This document shows positions 1 through 8,442 of a stretch of DNA of 64,000 nucleotides, one piece after another (the first letter of the stretch is position 1; each line of letters opens with the position of its first letter). A program made the translations under genes and the position numbers. The notes beneath the pieces were generated by a model. The model searched no databases and was not told where the DNA came from. It was given only the letters and a program-made list of their open reading frames with translations. Source of the stretch: Clostridiaceae bacterium (GTDB lineage Bacteria; Bacillota; Clostridia; Lachnospirales; Lachnospiraceae); assembly GCA_009911065.1 (NCBI GenBank), contig QXWR01000015.1, positions 1-64,000 on the forward strand. Reading direction: 5' to 3'.

Positions 1-10
1 TGTCAGGAAA

Positions 11-1897
11 ATGAGAAAGTTTGAGACAGTGGATGAGGTTAAATCTGTGACAGCTCATGAAGTTATTAACATCATTGCCATGGCGGCCTCCCATTTAAAC
101 AATGTGCTGGAGGATGTGTACATTGAGAGTAAGATGTGCCAGAGGTATCCGGGAAGTGTCCGGATGTCCATTCAGAAAAATGCGGCGGTTCTTCTGGGGC
201 AGATTCCTACGGCTTCGGAACGGAAGGCGGAGAAAAATGATGGCCTGGATATGATGATGGACTTGATTCTCCGGTATGCGAGAAGCGGCAGGACAGAGGC
301 AGAAAAGGAGTATGACAGGCAGTACCGGACTTGTCTGGAAGCCTGCCGGAGCCGGATTGATGAGGCGGTGGAAAGTGAGGATCTGGATATCCGCTTTTGG
401 GTCACCAATGAGCTGCTGCTTAAGCTATGGAAGTATGTGAAAAAGGCAATTCGGGAGGCAAGGGCAGATCTGGGAAAGGAGTTTTTGAAGCTGTCACCCA
501 AGGAACAGGAGAAGAAAGTTAGAGAATACCTGGATAAAAACAGGAATCCAACTTCGTTATCGGCCGGATATGGCGGGGAATGCAGAAGGCCTAGAGCCAT
601 AGAGGGCTGGGATGGAAGCCTGGATTCCCAGGAGGAGAAAAGCCAGGAGGGGAGTCAGGAAGAGGATAAGGACTCCCAAGAAGAGGGGCAGGAGCAGAAA
701 AATGGCAGTTCCCAGGAAGCGACTCAGGAGCAGAAAAATGACAGCTCCCAAGAAGAGGAAAACACGGAAAAGGAAGGGAAAGGAGAGGAAAATCAAGAGG
801 AAGATCAGAAGGAAGACCATAGCCCTGAGTCCCTGCCTCGTGTGATCCTGCTTTGGAAAGGGCAGGTAGATGCCCAAAACCAGGGCGAGGATTGCGACGA
901 AGAGCAGATGTGCCTGGCTGTAGAGGGAGACGGTGCAGGGATAGGCGAGATGAACGGGAATCTGTTCAAAATCCTAACCCAAGCGGCGGAAGAGGCCTAT
1001 GAGAAACAGGCGGAAGTAAATTTAAAAAGACATCTGGAAGAGGAGGCGAAGGAGTTATCTCCTGAAGGTATTCACAGAGGCGTTCCGGTCAAAGTTTTCC
1101 GGGATATGGAGCCTGGGCCGGAGATTGAGGCAAGGTATAGGGAGATAGAAGCGGAAATAAAAAAGGCTGCTGGCCGTTTGAGGCAGACGGTGGAGGAGAT
1201 TCTGATCCGGAAGGAAGGGGGAGTGATGTCTGGGCTGTATATGGGTAAGCGATTGAGCAGAGGGAACCTTTACCGGCAGGATGGGAAGATTTTTGAAAAG
1301 AGAATTCTGCCGGAAGAAGGATTTTCCGTTGCATTTGGTGTTCTGGTGGACAATTCAGGCTCCATGGTGATGGGTGACCGGATCGGGCAGGCAAGGAAAG
1401 CGGCTCTGGTGCTTTATGAATTCTGCAGGTCTTTGTCAATCCCCATTACTGTTTACGGTCATACTACCTGTGATTTACCTTCGTGTGACGGTTGGAAGGA
1501 AGGTGTGGCCATGTATTCCTTTGGGGAGTTTGATTCCGTGGACGGGAAAGATCATCTGAGGATTCAAGGCATGGAGGCACGGGAATGCAACCGGGACGGT
1601 CTTGCCCTTCGGTTTGTGGGGAGACATCTGGCAGAGAGGGAGGAAGAGGTGAAAATCCTGACCCTGATTTCCGATGGGAGCCCTCATGCAGCCGGTTATA
1701 GCGGGGAAACAGCGAAGGAGGATCTAAAGCTGGCAAAGCAGGAGCTTCATAAAATAGGAGTCACACTGTTTGCGGCGGCTATGGGGGATGATCGGGAGGT
1801 GATTGAGGATATTTATGGAGACAGTTTCTTAAATATTTCCAATCTGAAAACCATGCCCCAGAAGCTGGCGGCGCTGCTTTTGAGATATATCCGATAG
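11..1897 (+). CDS. VWA-domain (CobT-like) protein of mobile element
   Basis: Cytoplasmic protein of 628 residues with a C-terminal von Willebrand A domain. The MIDAS motif DNSGSM lies at residues 447-452, and a later ISDGS segment supplies a further metal-site Asp. The arrangement resembles the C-terminal half of cobaltochelatase CobT and phage/ICE CobT-like proteins, which usually pair with a MoxR-type AAA ATPase encoded upstream (outside this window). Residues about 205-280 are a low-complexity Ser-Gln-Glu-Glu linker built from imperfect repeats. The N-terminal 190 residues are helical and I see no HExxH peptidase motif. The frame is open from base 2 to the ATG, so the true start could be upstream of the window. 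Function is inferred (remodelling or chaperone-type), not shown. Confidence 0.75.
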   Translation: MRKFETVDEVKSVTAHEVINIIAMAASHLNNVLEDVYIESKMCQRYPGSVRMSIQKNAAVLLGQIPTASERKAEKNDGLDMMMDLILRYARSGRTEAEKEYDRQYRTCLEACRSRIDEAVESEDLDIRFWVTNELLLKLWKYVKKAIREARADLGKEFLKLSPKEQEKKVREYLDKNRNPTSLSAGYGGECRRPRAIEGWDGSLDSQEEKSQEGSQEEDKDSQEEGQEQKNGSSQEATQEQKNDSSQEEENTEKEGKGEENQEEDQKEDHSPESLPRVILLWKGQVDAQNQGEDCDEEQMCLAVEGDGAGIGEMNGNLFKILTQAAEEAYEKQAEVNLKRHLEEEAKELSPEGIHRGVPVKVFRDMEPGPEIEARYREIEAEIKKAAGRLRQTVEEILIRKEGGVMSGLYMGKRLSRGNLYRQDGKIFEKRILPEEGFSVAFGVLVDNSGSMVMGDRIGQARKAALVLYEFCRSLSIPITVYGHTTCDLPSCDGWKEGVAMYSFGEFDSVDGKDHLRIQGMEARECNRDGLALRFVGRHLAEREEEVKILTLISDGSPHAAGYSGETAKEDLKLAKQELHKIGVTLFAAAMGDDREVIEDIYGDSFLNISNLKTMPQKLAALLLRYIR

Positions 1898-1911
1898 GTA
1901 GGAGGAGATTT

Positions 1912-2634
1912 ATGGCGAAGAATGAGAAGAAAGACTGGTCGCAGGAGGTGTCGGGCCAGATCGCGGTGTGCAAGACGGACAAGACGCTGCTGGAATTGTG
2001 GGACAGCTTAAAGCCTGCTTCCGAGTTATTTCCGGCTCATATTCATGCGTCCGGGGAGAGGACGGAGGCAGGGGAGAGGTCCTTAATCCGGCTGAATATG
2101 CTGGACTACAGCAGCGGGACAGGGGAAAACACGATAAGTGTTTACGCGAATATCAGCCCGGAGGAAGCCAGGTACATCTATTCGGCTTTGTTCTGTCATC
2201 TGCTTGATTTTGGATTTTCCCAGGATAAGATTTTCGGGGAACCGGATGAGAACGGATACAGCATTGTGACGAAGCTGCAGATTGTACGGTATGATGTGGA
2301 CCAGAAGGGAAATAAGCGGAATTATCCCTGGTATGTGGAGATTCAGAATGGGGCGGGGATTGCCGTGAGAAATGTAAATGGCGGGAGGTACTGCAAGAAG
2401 GACAGTTATATTTGCCAGAGGAAAGTAAAGATGTTCTTAAGTGACAAGGATATGTTTGTGCTGTTTTGCAGGGCGGATTCCTATATCCGGGCTTTTGAAC
2501 TGGAATATGCTTTTCGGAAAAACCGGATCGGTAACTTTGCGAATCTGTATCATCTTCTGAGTAAGGAGATTCAGAAGGTGGTGGATTTGGTGCAGTTTTA
2601 TGGGGAAGGAGATAAGTTGCGGAAGGTGAGCTAG
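1912..2634 (+). CDS. Hypothetical element protein, 240 aa
   Basis: No family recognised. It begins 14 bases after the VWA gene behind a strong GGAGGAG ribosome site, so the two are almost certainly co-transcribed. The middle and C-terminal parts look like a compact alpha/beta domain rich in aromatic residues, with no membrane segment, signal peptide or obvious catalytic motif. Codon usage and GC resemble the VWA gene and not the AT-rich genes that follow, so it belongs to the backbone of the element. A partner role for the VWA protein is inference from adjacency only. Confidence 0.6.
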   Translation: MAKNEKKDWSQEVSGQIAVCKTDKTLLELWDSLKPASELFPAHIHASGERTEAGERSLIRLNMLDYSSGTGENTISVYANISPEEARYIYSALFCHLLDFGFSQDKIFGEPDENGYSIVTKLQIVRYDVDQKGNKRNYPWYVEIQNGAGIAVRNVNGGRYCKKDSYICQRKVKMFLSDKDMFVLFCRADSYIRAFELEYAFRKNRIGNFANLYHLLSKEIQKVVDLVQFYGEGDKLRKVS

Positions 2635-2731
2635 AGAAAGAAAAAGGGTATGGATTAAAAAAATAAGGTGATTTGTATGGAAAGCCTCTTCTGGATTGAA
2701 ATATTCAGGGGAGGTTTTCATTTTGTAAAAA

Positions 2732-2774
2732 ATCGGACGATTTTATTGATATTGTCGTTCGATATGCGTATAAT
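2732..2774 (+). promoter_or_regulatory. Promoter and inverted-repeat operator of the toxin-antitoxin pair
   Basis: A sigma-A-type promoter: -35 TTGATA at 2746-2751, 17-base spacer, -10 TATAAT at 2769-2774. The -35 box is bracketed by an inverted repeat, ATCGGACGA (2732-2740) and TCGTTCGAT (2755-2763), with one mismatch. This geometry is what an autoregulating Phd/YefM-type antitoxin would bind; that use is inferred. Confidence 0.65.
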
Positions 2775-2802
2775 AATAGCAGAAAGACTTGGAGGTGATT
2801 TT

Positions 2803-3018
2803 ATGTCTATTACAGCGACAGAATTAAAAATGAATTTGGGGAAATATCTTCTTATGGCAGAAAAAGAGGATATTTATATTACGCGGAACGGAAAAATAGT
2901 AGCCAAACTTTCTAATCCCTACCAGGATCGTGTAGATGTTGCAAAATCTTTGTTTGGGATTATACCCGATGAAATGACATTGGAAGAAGCCCGTGAGGAA
3001 AGGCTGGGGAAAATATGA
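2803..3018 (+). CDS. Type II antitoxin, Phd/YefM-like
   Basis: Protein of 71 residues opening with the ITATELKMNLGKYL pattern typical of Phd/YefM antitoxins (N-terminal DNA-binding and dimerisation half), followed by a charged, probably unfolded toxin-binding tail. The ATG at 2803 is chosen because GGAGGTGA (2791-2798) sits at ideal spacing; an upstream extension in the same frame from 2668 has no ribosome site and would cross the promoter. The stop overlaps the toxin start by four bases (ATGA), so the two are translationally coupled. Expected role: neutralise the PIN toxin and repress its own promoter. Confidence 0.8.
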   Translation: MSITATELKMNLGKYLLMAEKEDIYITRNGKIVAKLSNPYQDRVDVAKSLFGIIPDEMTLEEAREERLGKI

Positions 3019-3446
3019 GGGCTTTGATTGATACATGTATTATTATAGACGCTTTGCAGTCCCGTATTCCATTTAAGGATCATGCACAGGAGATATTTCT
3101 TCTTGCCGCTAACAGACAGTTTGAGGGATTTATGACGGCAAAGGCTTCTACAGATATTTACTACTTGACCCACAAATATCTCCATAATGATAAGGAAACA
3201 CGGAAAGTATTAAGTGGGCTGTATATGCTGTTTGATCTGTTAGACACGGCTGGGATTGATTGTCGAAAAGCGATTTCTTCAGAAATGACTGATTTTGAGG
3301 ATGCAGTTATGGTTGAAACTGCACTTCGGTGTGGGATGGATTGTATTGTTACCAGGAACGTAAAAGATTATGTGAAGTCGATGATTGAAGTATATCAGCC
3401 GGCTGAATTTTTAGGGCTTTTCATCAGAGAGGGATGGAATGATTAA
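3015..3446 (+). CDS. PIN-domain toxin (VapC-like ribonuclease)
   Basis: PIN-fold protein of 143 residues, the usual length for a VapC-type toxin. The acidic metal-binding set is visible: Asp6 in the first strand (ALIDTCIIID), Asp96 in the FEDAVM segment, and an Asp in the C-terminal CIVTRNVKDY segment. PIN toxins are Mg-dependent endoribonucleases, often against tRNA or rRNA; the target here cannot be told. It overlaps the antitoxin gene by four bases. The pair sits directly upstream of the nuclease/ATPase pair and shares its high AT content, suggesting one imported cargo block. Confidence 0.85.
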   Translation: MRALIDTCIIIDALQSRIPFKDHAQEIFLLAANRQFEGFMTAKASTDIYYLTHKYLHNDKETRKVLSGLYMLFDLLDTAGIDCRKAISSEMTDFEDAVMVETALRCGMDCIVTRNVKDYVKSMIEVYQPAEFLGLFIREGWND

Positions 3447-3504
3447 TATTTTTATAATACAATAAAAATATTATTATGAATAATAAGAAAGAAGTGATAG
3501 AGGG

Positions 3505-4689
3505 ATGAATGCTCTGATAGATGAAACAATTGTTAAGTCAATAAAGAAATACAGTGATGAATATTTAAATGAAGATGTATGTCAATTTGATAATGATGCT
3601 TCGGCTTCCTCTTTTGGTTGGAATTTTCAAGTGAATGCTGGTATATTTCTTTTCTTAAAATATATGCCAGAAGTAACAGACATAAAAATAGAATCTAAAG
3701 CTCAAGACATAGAAATAACTTTGATTGATGAAGGGAAAGTTTTTGCACAAGCAAAGTCATCACAGGATCATACTGCTATCAGAGATCAAAAAGAAAAATT
3801 TAAGGATGCCATAATTTCTTTAGCGCGGAATCCGTATGAAAGGAACCAATTAGTATATATTTCTAATATTCCTAACACGTTTAAAACAGCTTCAAATTTT
3901 TTTGATAACAGTATCATTTCTTATAATGATTGCTTGGTGGGAATAAAAGAAGAAATTGATGATACTATCTGTTCAATATCAAAAAGTATTGATAAAAAAA
4001 TTAAAGATGAAAAAAAATCGAAAAAGGTAGAGAAATTAGTACAACTCAAAGAAAAAATTGAAAAGTTCCACAAAGAAAACTTATACATTTCAACGATATA
4101 TCCATATTATGGCAATGAGCAAAACCGATATATCAAAATCAGTGATACAGTTTTGAGTTTTTTAACAGATACCGTTGGCCTGTCACGAGAAGATGCCATT
4201 TCTATAAAGCAGCAGTTGTTACAGCACTGGCAGCTTTATTTTGAGCATAATTCTACTATCAAGGATAACAACAATTGTAAAAAAATTACGAAAGAAGATT
4301 TAACTTGGCCTATAGTAGCTTTTCTAGTTGATGGAAATTTCCCGGATATTGATACTTGCTTATCATTTCAGCCTGATTTGGCAATAAAAAAAGACGTAGA
4401 GCGAATTATGAATGATCCGAAAAGTTTTTATCATGCACGTTATGAATTTACGAATAGAGTATTACAGCGCTATGCTCTATTTAAAAAGCAATCATTAGGG
4501 GAAATGATTAAGCAACCAGAACTTGAATTTATTAGAAAATATGGTCGTGAATTTATAGATGAATTTGTGATGTTTGGCAATGAAGATGAGCAACTTACGG
4601 AATATTTAACAAAGGTATTTTTATATAGAATACTCGTAAATAATAGATATGTACAGAAGGTGTGTAAAGCAGTTGGGGTGAAGGCATGA
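3505..4689 (+). CDS. DUF4297/Cap4-like nuclease-domain protein (putative defence effector)
   Basis: Protein of 394 residues. The N-terminus shows the pattern of a PD-(D/E)XK endonuclease of the DUF4297/Cap4 kind: a GWNFQ segment, then Glu63, Asp68 and Gln82-x-Lys84 (in FAQAKSS). The middle (about 150-190) is a charged coiled coil, and the C-terminal 150 residues are helical, as in effectors that dock on an ABC/SMC ATPase. Its stop overlaps the ATPase start by four bases (ATGA). The gene is much more AT-rich than the element backbone. In Lamassu-type and ABC-3C-type anti-phage systems a nuclease effector is held inactive by an SMC-like ATPase; I infer that role. I do not recognise an exact family. 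Confidence 0.6.
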   Translation: MNALIDETIVKSIKKYSDEYLNEDVCQFDNDASASSFGWNFQVNAGIFLFLKYMPEVTDIKIESKAQDIEITLIDEGKVFAQAKSSQDHTAIRDQKEKFKDAIISLARNPYERNQLVYISNIPNTFKTASNFFDNSIISYNDCLVGIKEEIDDTICSISKSIDKKIKDEKKSKKVEKLVQLKEKIEKFHKENLYISTIYPYYGNEQNRYIKISDTVLSFLTDTVGLSREDAISIKQQLLQHWQLYFEHNSTIKDNNNCKKITKEDLTWPIVAFLVDGNFPDIDTCLSFQPDLAIKKDVERIMNDPKSFYHARYEFTNRVLQRYALFKKQSLGEMIKQPELEFIRKYGREFIDEFVMFGNEDEQLTEYLTKVFLYRILVNNRYVQKVCKAVGVKA

Positions 4690-6137
4690 TTATCGAAAAA
4701 CTTTTGTTAAAAGAAGGAATGATAGAAAATTTAGATAGTTTTTCAGAAAAGAGAAATCATATTTATTCGAGAACAAATACAAAGGGAAAATCTACATATG
4801 TTAGACTTCTTTTTTATGCCTTGGGATATCCAATCCCTAATATGCGTGGAATTAAATACGAAGAAATCATTACAGAAGTAACTTTTTCTGAAAAAGGAAA
4901 AAGATATATTGCTATTAGGGAAAATAATTTAATCACACTCTTTTTCGATGAGAGCCATATTGAATTTACCCTCCCGAGTCAACATATGAGTTTTTTATCC
5001 TTCATTTTTAAATATGAAAATATAAAGGTTTTGAAGAACTTGCTTGGATTTATGTATATTGACCAGGACAAAGGTTGGACACTTTTAAACCGTGGTACAG
5101 TTATTGGGAAAATAAAATTCAGTATAGAGGAACTTCTTGCAGGATTAAATGGAATTGATATAGATGATTTGATAGAGAAAAAGAATGTGCTTGAATTAAA
5201 CAAAAATAAATATTTGGCAATGTTGAATATGCAAGAATTAAGTGAGCAAGTTTATGAGCAGAATGGCGAAATATTTATTTCAGATATAGAAAAGGAACTT
5301 AATGAAAAGTTAGCATATTGTAACATTAAACTTGAAAATGAAAATACCGCTTTAAGAGAAATTAACTCTGTTCTTTTTAAAGAAAAACAGTTTTTTGATT
5401 ATATTGATTCAATGAATCTGTCTGTAAAACAAGGAGATATTATAATCCCGGTGAATCGAAATACGTTATTAAATTCAACTGCGAATTATGAATACCTGCG
5501 AGCACATAGAAGCATTATAGTAACTAATATAGAAAGGCTTAAAAATGAACGTTCAATTTGTCAAAATAAATTAAATGAATACCATGCTAAAAATGCACAA
5601 TTAAATCTGTTTTCTAATGAATCTAAAGATACGCTTATTAATAAACAACTCTCCAATTTCAATATTGATCAGAAGGTTGTTGAACAGCTTTTGGATGAAA
5701 CAAAGAATGATTTGAAGTATGTTAAAGCAGAAATAAAAAGAACGATTAAAAATCAAAATTTTTATATATCGAAGATTTACAAATATGTTTTAGAATATGC
5801 AACTCAGCTTAATGTTGATGATAAAATGGTAGCTAAGGAGGATTATATTTTTACTTCAGACTTAAAATCGCTTTCAGGTGCAGTTCTGCAAAAGCTGGTT
5901 TTTGCCTTTAAGGTGGCCTTTTTAAAGGTTATAGAAGAAAATATGGATACTAAATTGTTTATTGTGTTGGATTCGCCAAAGGGGAAGGAATTAGATGATG
6001 ACAATATGAGACTAATTGAGAATTTAGTCAGTACGGAGTTATGTGACAATCAAGTATTTTTTGCAAGTATTTATAATCTTCAACATGAAAAATTGATAGA
6101 AATTAAGAATCGAGCAATTGAAGGCCGAAATAACTAA
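4686..6137 (+). CDS. SMC/RecN-like ABC ATPase (putative defence sensor)
   Basis: Protein of 483 residues with split ABC-ATPase halves. The N-terminal Walker A is degenerate (RTNTKGKST, GKST at 34-37, first Gly missing). The C-terminal half has an ABC signature-like SLSGA at 395-399 and Walker B LFIVLDSP with Asp429. Between them are two long coiled-coil arms (about 190-240 and 280-375). It is short for an SMC, matching the compact ATPases of anti-phage systems. Residues 305-309 read QLNLF, a perfect match to the bacterial sliding-clamp-binding consensus, inside the coiled-coil insert. It is translationally coupled to the upstream nuclease gene. Role as DNA-structure or invader sensor is inferred. 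Confidence 0.7.
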   Translation: MIIEKLLLKEGMIENLDSFSEKRNHIYSRTNTKGKSTYVRLLFYALGYPIPNMRGIKYEEIITEVTFSEKGKRYIAIRENNLITLFFDESHIEFTLPSQHMSFLSFIFKYENIKVLKNLLGFMYIDQDKGWTLLNRGTVIGKIKFSIEELLAGLNGIDIDDLIEKKNVLELNKNKYLAMLNMQELSEQVYEQNGEIFISDIEKELNEKLAYCNIKLENENTALREINSVLFKEKQFFDYIDSMNLSVKQGDIIIPVNRNTLLNSTANYEYLRAHRSIIVTNIERLKNERSICQNKLNEYHAKNAQLNLFSNESKDTLINKQLSNFNIDQKVVEQLLDETKNDLKYVKAEIKRTIKNQNFYISKIYKYVLEYATQLNVDDKMVAKEDYIFTSDLKSLSGAVLQKLVFAFKVAFLKVIEENMDTKLFIVLDSPKGKELDDDNMRLIENLVSTELCDNQVFFASIYNLQHEKLIEIKNRAIEGRNN

Positions 6138-6258
6138 CGAACAAGAATGTGCTGAAAGAGTATCAGAGGGTGATCCGGCTATGTATCAACTAATGTTTGA
6201 AAGCAAATTGATGTATATAATTGACGAGGTGGTAAGTTATTCAAGAATACAAAAGTAG
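6118..6258 (+). CDS. Possible small third gene or remnant, 46 codons
   Basis: A short frame overlapping the ATPase stop, which could start at TTG 6118 or at the internal ATG 6181. It would encode an acidic helical peptide ending in SYSRIQK. It keeps the AT-rich composition of the nuclease/ATPase pair, and three-component ABC systems do have small middle components, but there is no clear ribosome site and the peptide matches nothing I know. It may equally be a fragment left by the insertion of the cargo block. Confidence 0.2.
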   Translation: MKAEITNEQECAERVSEGDPAMYQLMFESKLMYIIDEVVSYSRIQK

Positions 6259-6557
6259 TTTTAAGTGTGTATTATAGGCTGGTATCTTTTAAAATAACTT
6301 ATATGTGTAGTTTTTTGTATACTATATATAGAAAAATAAGATTGGCAACCACAATATATAGTGCTAAAATAACCATGAAAGTTGATTTATGCAGTCCACA
6401 GACCGCACACACTTTTTGTTCTGGTAATCACACCAGAAGCGCAGGACAGGGAATATTCTTTAGTCCAGACCCAACATTTCAGCCAGAGATAGCCGATATT
6501 TCTGTCTGACAAAATCAAAGAAAACGAAATAAAAGCGGCTTTTGCGCTGCATAAGAA
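6259..6557. other. Intergenic stretch with no convincing gene
   Basis: About 300 bases between the AT-rich cargo and the HTH gene. A frame at 6267-6509 exists but has no ribosome site and an unnatural composition. I see no promoter, repeat or tRNA here. The switch from AT-rich to backbone composition happens in this stretch, so it probably contains the right border of the cargo insertion. Confidence 0.4.
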
Positions 6558-6597
6558 GAGAGACATCTAATCTGAAAATGATCGATGTCTCTTTTTT
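6558..6597 (+). terminator. Rho-independent terminator
   Basis: Stem AGAGACATC (6559-6567) pairs with GATGTCTCT (6584-6592) around a 16-base loop and runs into six T residues. It separates the nuclease/ATPase transcript from the accessory operon that follows, and it overlaps the longest possible 5' extension of the next frame, which argues for a later start of that gene. Confidence 0.7.
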
Positions 6598-6673
6598 GTG
6601 CGCCAAAACCGCCGGAAAGGAGGAAACAAAAAAGAATGACAGAAAAAGGAACGTAAAAGTATCCGAGTATGAC

Positions 6674-6949
6674 ATGGACGGCTGCTATTGTCTTTTGATT
6701 GCCATAGTAAACGGCGTAGGAGCCTGTGCAGCCCGAAGACTTTATGACAATGGCCCCCGGAACCTGGGAGCCGTCAACCCTCTGCCAAGAGGCCGGCCGC
6801 CAGACCAGGCGGAAAGGTTAGAACGGTCAGAGAGAAATAAAAGGATTTGCACACTGCGGAAAGAAGGATACAGCCTGGAGGCAATTTCCGATCTCCTTGG
6901 CTGTGACAGTTCTACCGTTAAAAGAAATTTAAAAAGGAAGGAAGCATGA
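6674..6949 (+). CDS. Helix-turn-helix protein, element-encoded
   Basis: Small basic protein (91 residues from this start) whose C-terminus is a recognisable helix-turn-helix: ICTLRKEGYSLEAISDLLG followed by CDSSTVKRNLKR, like the resolvase/Hin or sigma-factor HTH. The start is uncertain. The frame is open from 6542 but that segment covers a terminator. The best ribosome site (AAGGAGG near 6617-6623) leads to an ATG at 6638 in another frame that stops after six codons, so a one-base frameshift near 6652-6660 is possible. It probably regulates or recruits recombination in the element; inference only. Confidence 0.55.
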   Translation: MDGCYCLLIAIVNGVGACAARRLYDNGPRNLGAVNPLPRGRPPDQAERLERSERNKRICTLRKEGYSLEAISDLLGCDSSTVKRNLKRKEA

Positions 6950-6952
6950 GTG

Positions 6953-7879
6953 ATGACATTGGAAATATTCGGACAGAAAATGAAGGACAGGATTCAGAAA
7001 AAAATGGGAAATGACTATGAGGTAGACCTTGACTGGTTCTGGGAAAACAATGGAAGAAAAAATGGCAGACTGACCATAAGAGAGGCTGGGACTAACATTT
7101 GCCTTGCTGCGAGACTGGACAGATATTTTGAAATGCTGGAGGAAAGCGTTTCGGAGATGGATTTAGAGAAAGCAGTTGAAGAGGTCATAAGGGAGTGCAG
7201 CCGATCAATTCCCATGAAGGAGTCTGTGACGGAAATGGGATTGCGCATAACAGACTATGAGTTCTGCAAAGACAGGCTCCTTTTTAAGCTGGTCAATACC
7301 AATTGGAATCAGGAACTGCTTAAAGAGTACTCCCATGTTCCATTTCTTGACCTTTCCGTTTTGTTTTATTTGATGGTAGGGGAAGATGAGGGGATGAGTG
7401 CAACGCTCCTGGTAAATGAAAACTTAAGGAAAGTATGGGGTGTGACAGCGGAGGAGTTATATCAGCAGGCTTTACAAAATACGCCTGAAAAAATGCCTCC
7501 TGTATTTATTGAGATGAATGCATGGACAGTCACGAAGATGCTGGCGGAACCAGGGAGACTGCCGGAAATGCCTAAAGTTGAAAAAATGAAAAGAAATACC
7601 CTGTATTGCCTGACAAACCGTTCCGGCAGGTATGGGGCGGCAGCCATTCAGTATCCGGGCATGTTAAAGGAATGTGCAGAAAAGTGCGGAATGGATATGG
7701 TTGTTTTTCCCTGCAGTGTGCATGAAATGCTTTTCATGCCTTTGGGTGAAGGGGACAGCCTGGATGATTTTACGGAATTGGTTAGAGGGATTAATCAATC
7801 CGAATTAGAAGAGGACGAGGTACTCTCTGACCATGTTTACCGTTATGACTATAAGTCTGGCCGGCTCCTGATTGCATAA
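6953..7879 (+). CDS. DUF5688 family protein
   Basis: About 308 residues, full length for DUF5688, a family found almost only in Lachnospiraceae and related mobile elements and with no known biochemical role. The recognisable parts are the N-terminal helical region and the central VPFLDLSVLFYLMV segment preceding the NTLYCLTN and GAAAIQYPGML segments. A GTG at 6950 is directly in front of the ATG at 6953; the ATG is chosen, with the purine-rich AAGGAAGGAAG as ribosome site. It starts within four bases of the HTH gene's stop, so it is in the same operon. Confidence 0.75.
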   Translation: MTLEIFGQKMKDRIQKKMGNDYEVDLDWFWENNGRKNGRLTIREAGTNICLAARLDRYFEMLEESVSEMDLEKAVEEVIRECSRSIPMKESVTEMGLRITDYEFCKDRLLFKLVNTNWNQELLKEYSHVPFLDLSVLFYLMVGEDEGMSATLLVNENLRKVWGVTAEELYQQALQNTPEKMPPVFIEMNAWTVTKMLAEPGRLPEMPKVEKMKRNTLYCLTNRSGRYGAAAIQYPGMLKECAEKCGMDMVVFPCSVHEMLFMPLGEGDSLDDFTELVRGINQSELEEDEVLSDHVYRYDYKSGRLLIA

Positions 7880-7900
7880 GAGTTCGGGAAAGGAGCAGCT

Positions 7901-8269
7901 ATGCATATCCATAAATACGCGGATATCGCTTATTTTGATGAGATCGGGATTGGAGGGACGATTCCGGAAACGGAAAAATACCGGGAACTTATCAAGAAAC
8001 TCCACCCTTCCCAATTCCTCTCCGGGGGAATTCGGGCCACATTTTACGAAGTGACCTATTCCTACATAACAATCCGGGGAAATGCAAGGACAGCGAAGAA
8101 ATACATACTGCTGCACCTGGAACATGAAGATTATGACATAGAGATTGAGATGCAGCTGAGAGACTGGGTGAAAAACCACAACGCAAAGCGCCCCTACAGG
8201 AAGATTTCCAACGTGACCATTCTGGAGATTAAGCCTATGGCGTATGCGGGCCTCCGGTTTGAGATTTAG
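7901..8269 (+). CDS. Hypothetical element protein, 122 aa
   Basis: Short soluble protein of unknown family, lying 21 bases downstream of the DUF5688 gene behind a GGAAAGGAG ribosome site. It alternates beta-rich segments (YSYITIRGN, YILLHLEHEDYDIEIEM) and has no motif I can name. Codon use matches the backbone of the element, so it is taken as a real gene of the accessory operon. Confidence 0.6.
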   Translation: MHIHKYADIAYFDEIGIGGTIPETEKYRELIKKLHPSQFLSGGIRATFYEVTYSYITIRGNARTAKKYILLHLEHEDYDIEIEMQLRDWVKNHNAKRPYRKISNVTILEIKPMAYAGLRFEI

Positions 8270-8308
8270 GAATGTTTCATTCCCTCGTTTCCCAGAGAAA
8301 ACTCTGGG
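8269..8308 (+). other. Pair of hairpins after the 122-aa gene
   Basis: Two adjacent small hairpins: GGAATG/CATTCC (8269-8274 with 8278-8283) and a perfect CCCAGAG-AAAA-CTCTGGG (8291-8308). No T-run follows, so this is not a standard terminator. They lie in the 173-base leader of the PAPS-reductase-like gene and may be an mRNA processing or stability element. Confidence 0.4.
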
Positions 8309-8442
8309 TTGTCGCTTGAAGGGCAGGGCTACTGTGAGCCTGGGTCTTGAAAAAGGAACGGTAAGCGGCGTAAAAGGACACACCGGATAAAGAATGGCTT
8401 TTCCGTCAAGAGCAGAATCTATTTTGCAAAGGACGGGAGAGA

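Noticed and set aside
612..845. Frame in the low-complexity linker of the VWA gene
   Set aside because: Arises from the same Ser/Glu repeats in another frame; no ribosome site and an all-Arg/Lys composition.
6267..6509. Possible small protein between cargo and HTH gene
   Set aside because: No ribosome site, unnatural composition, crosses a composition border.
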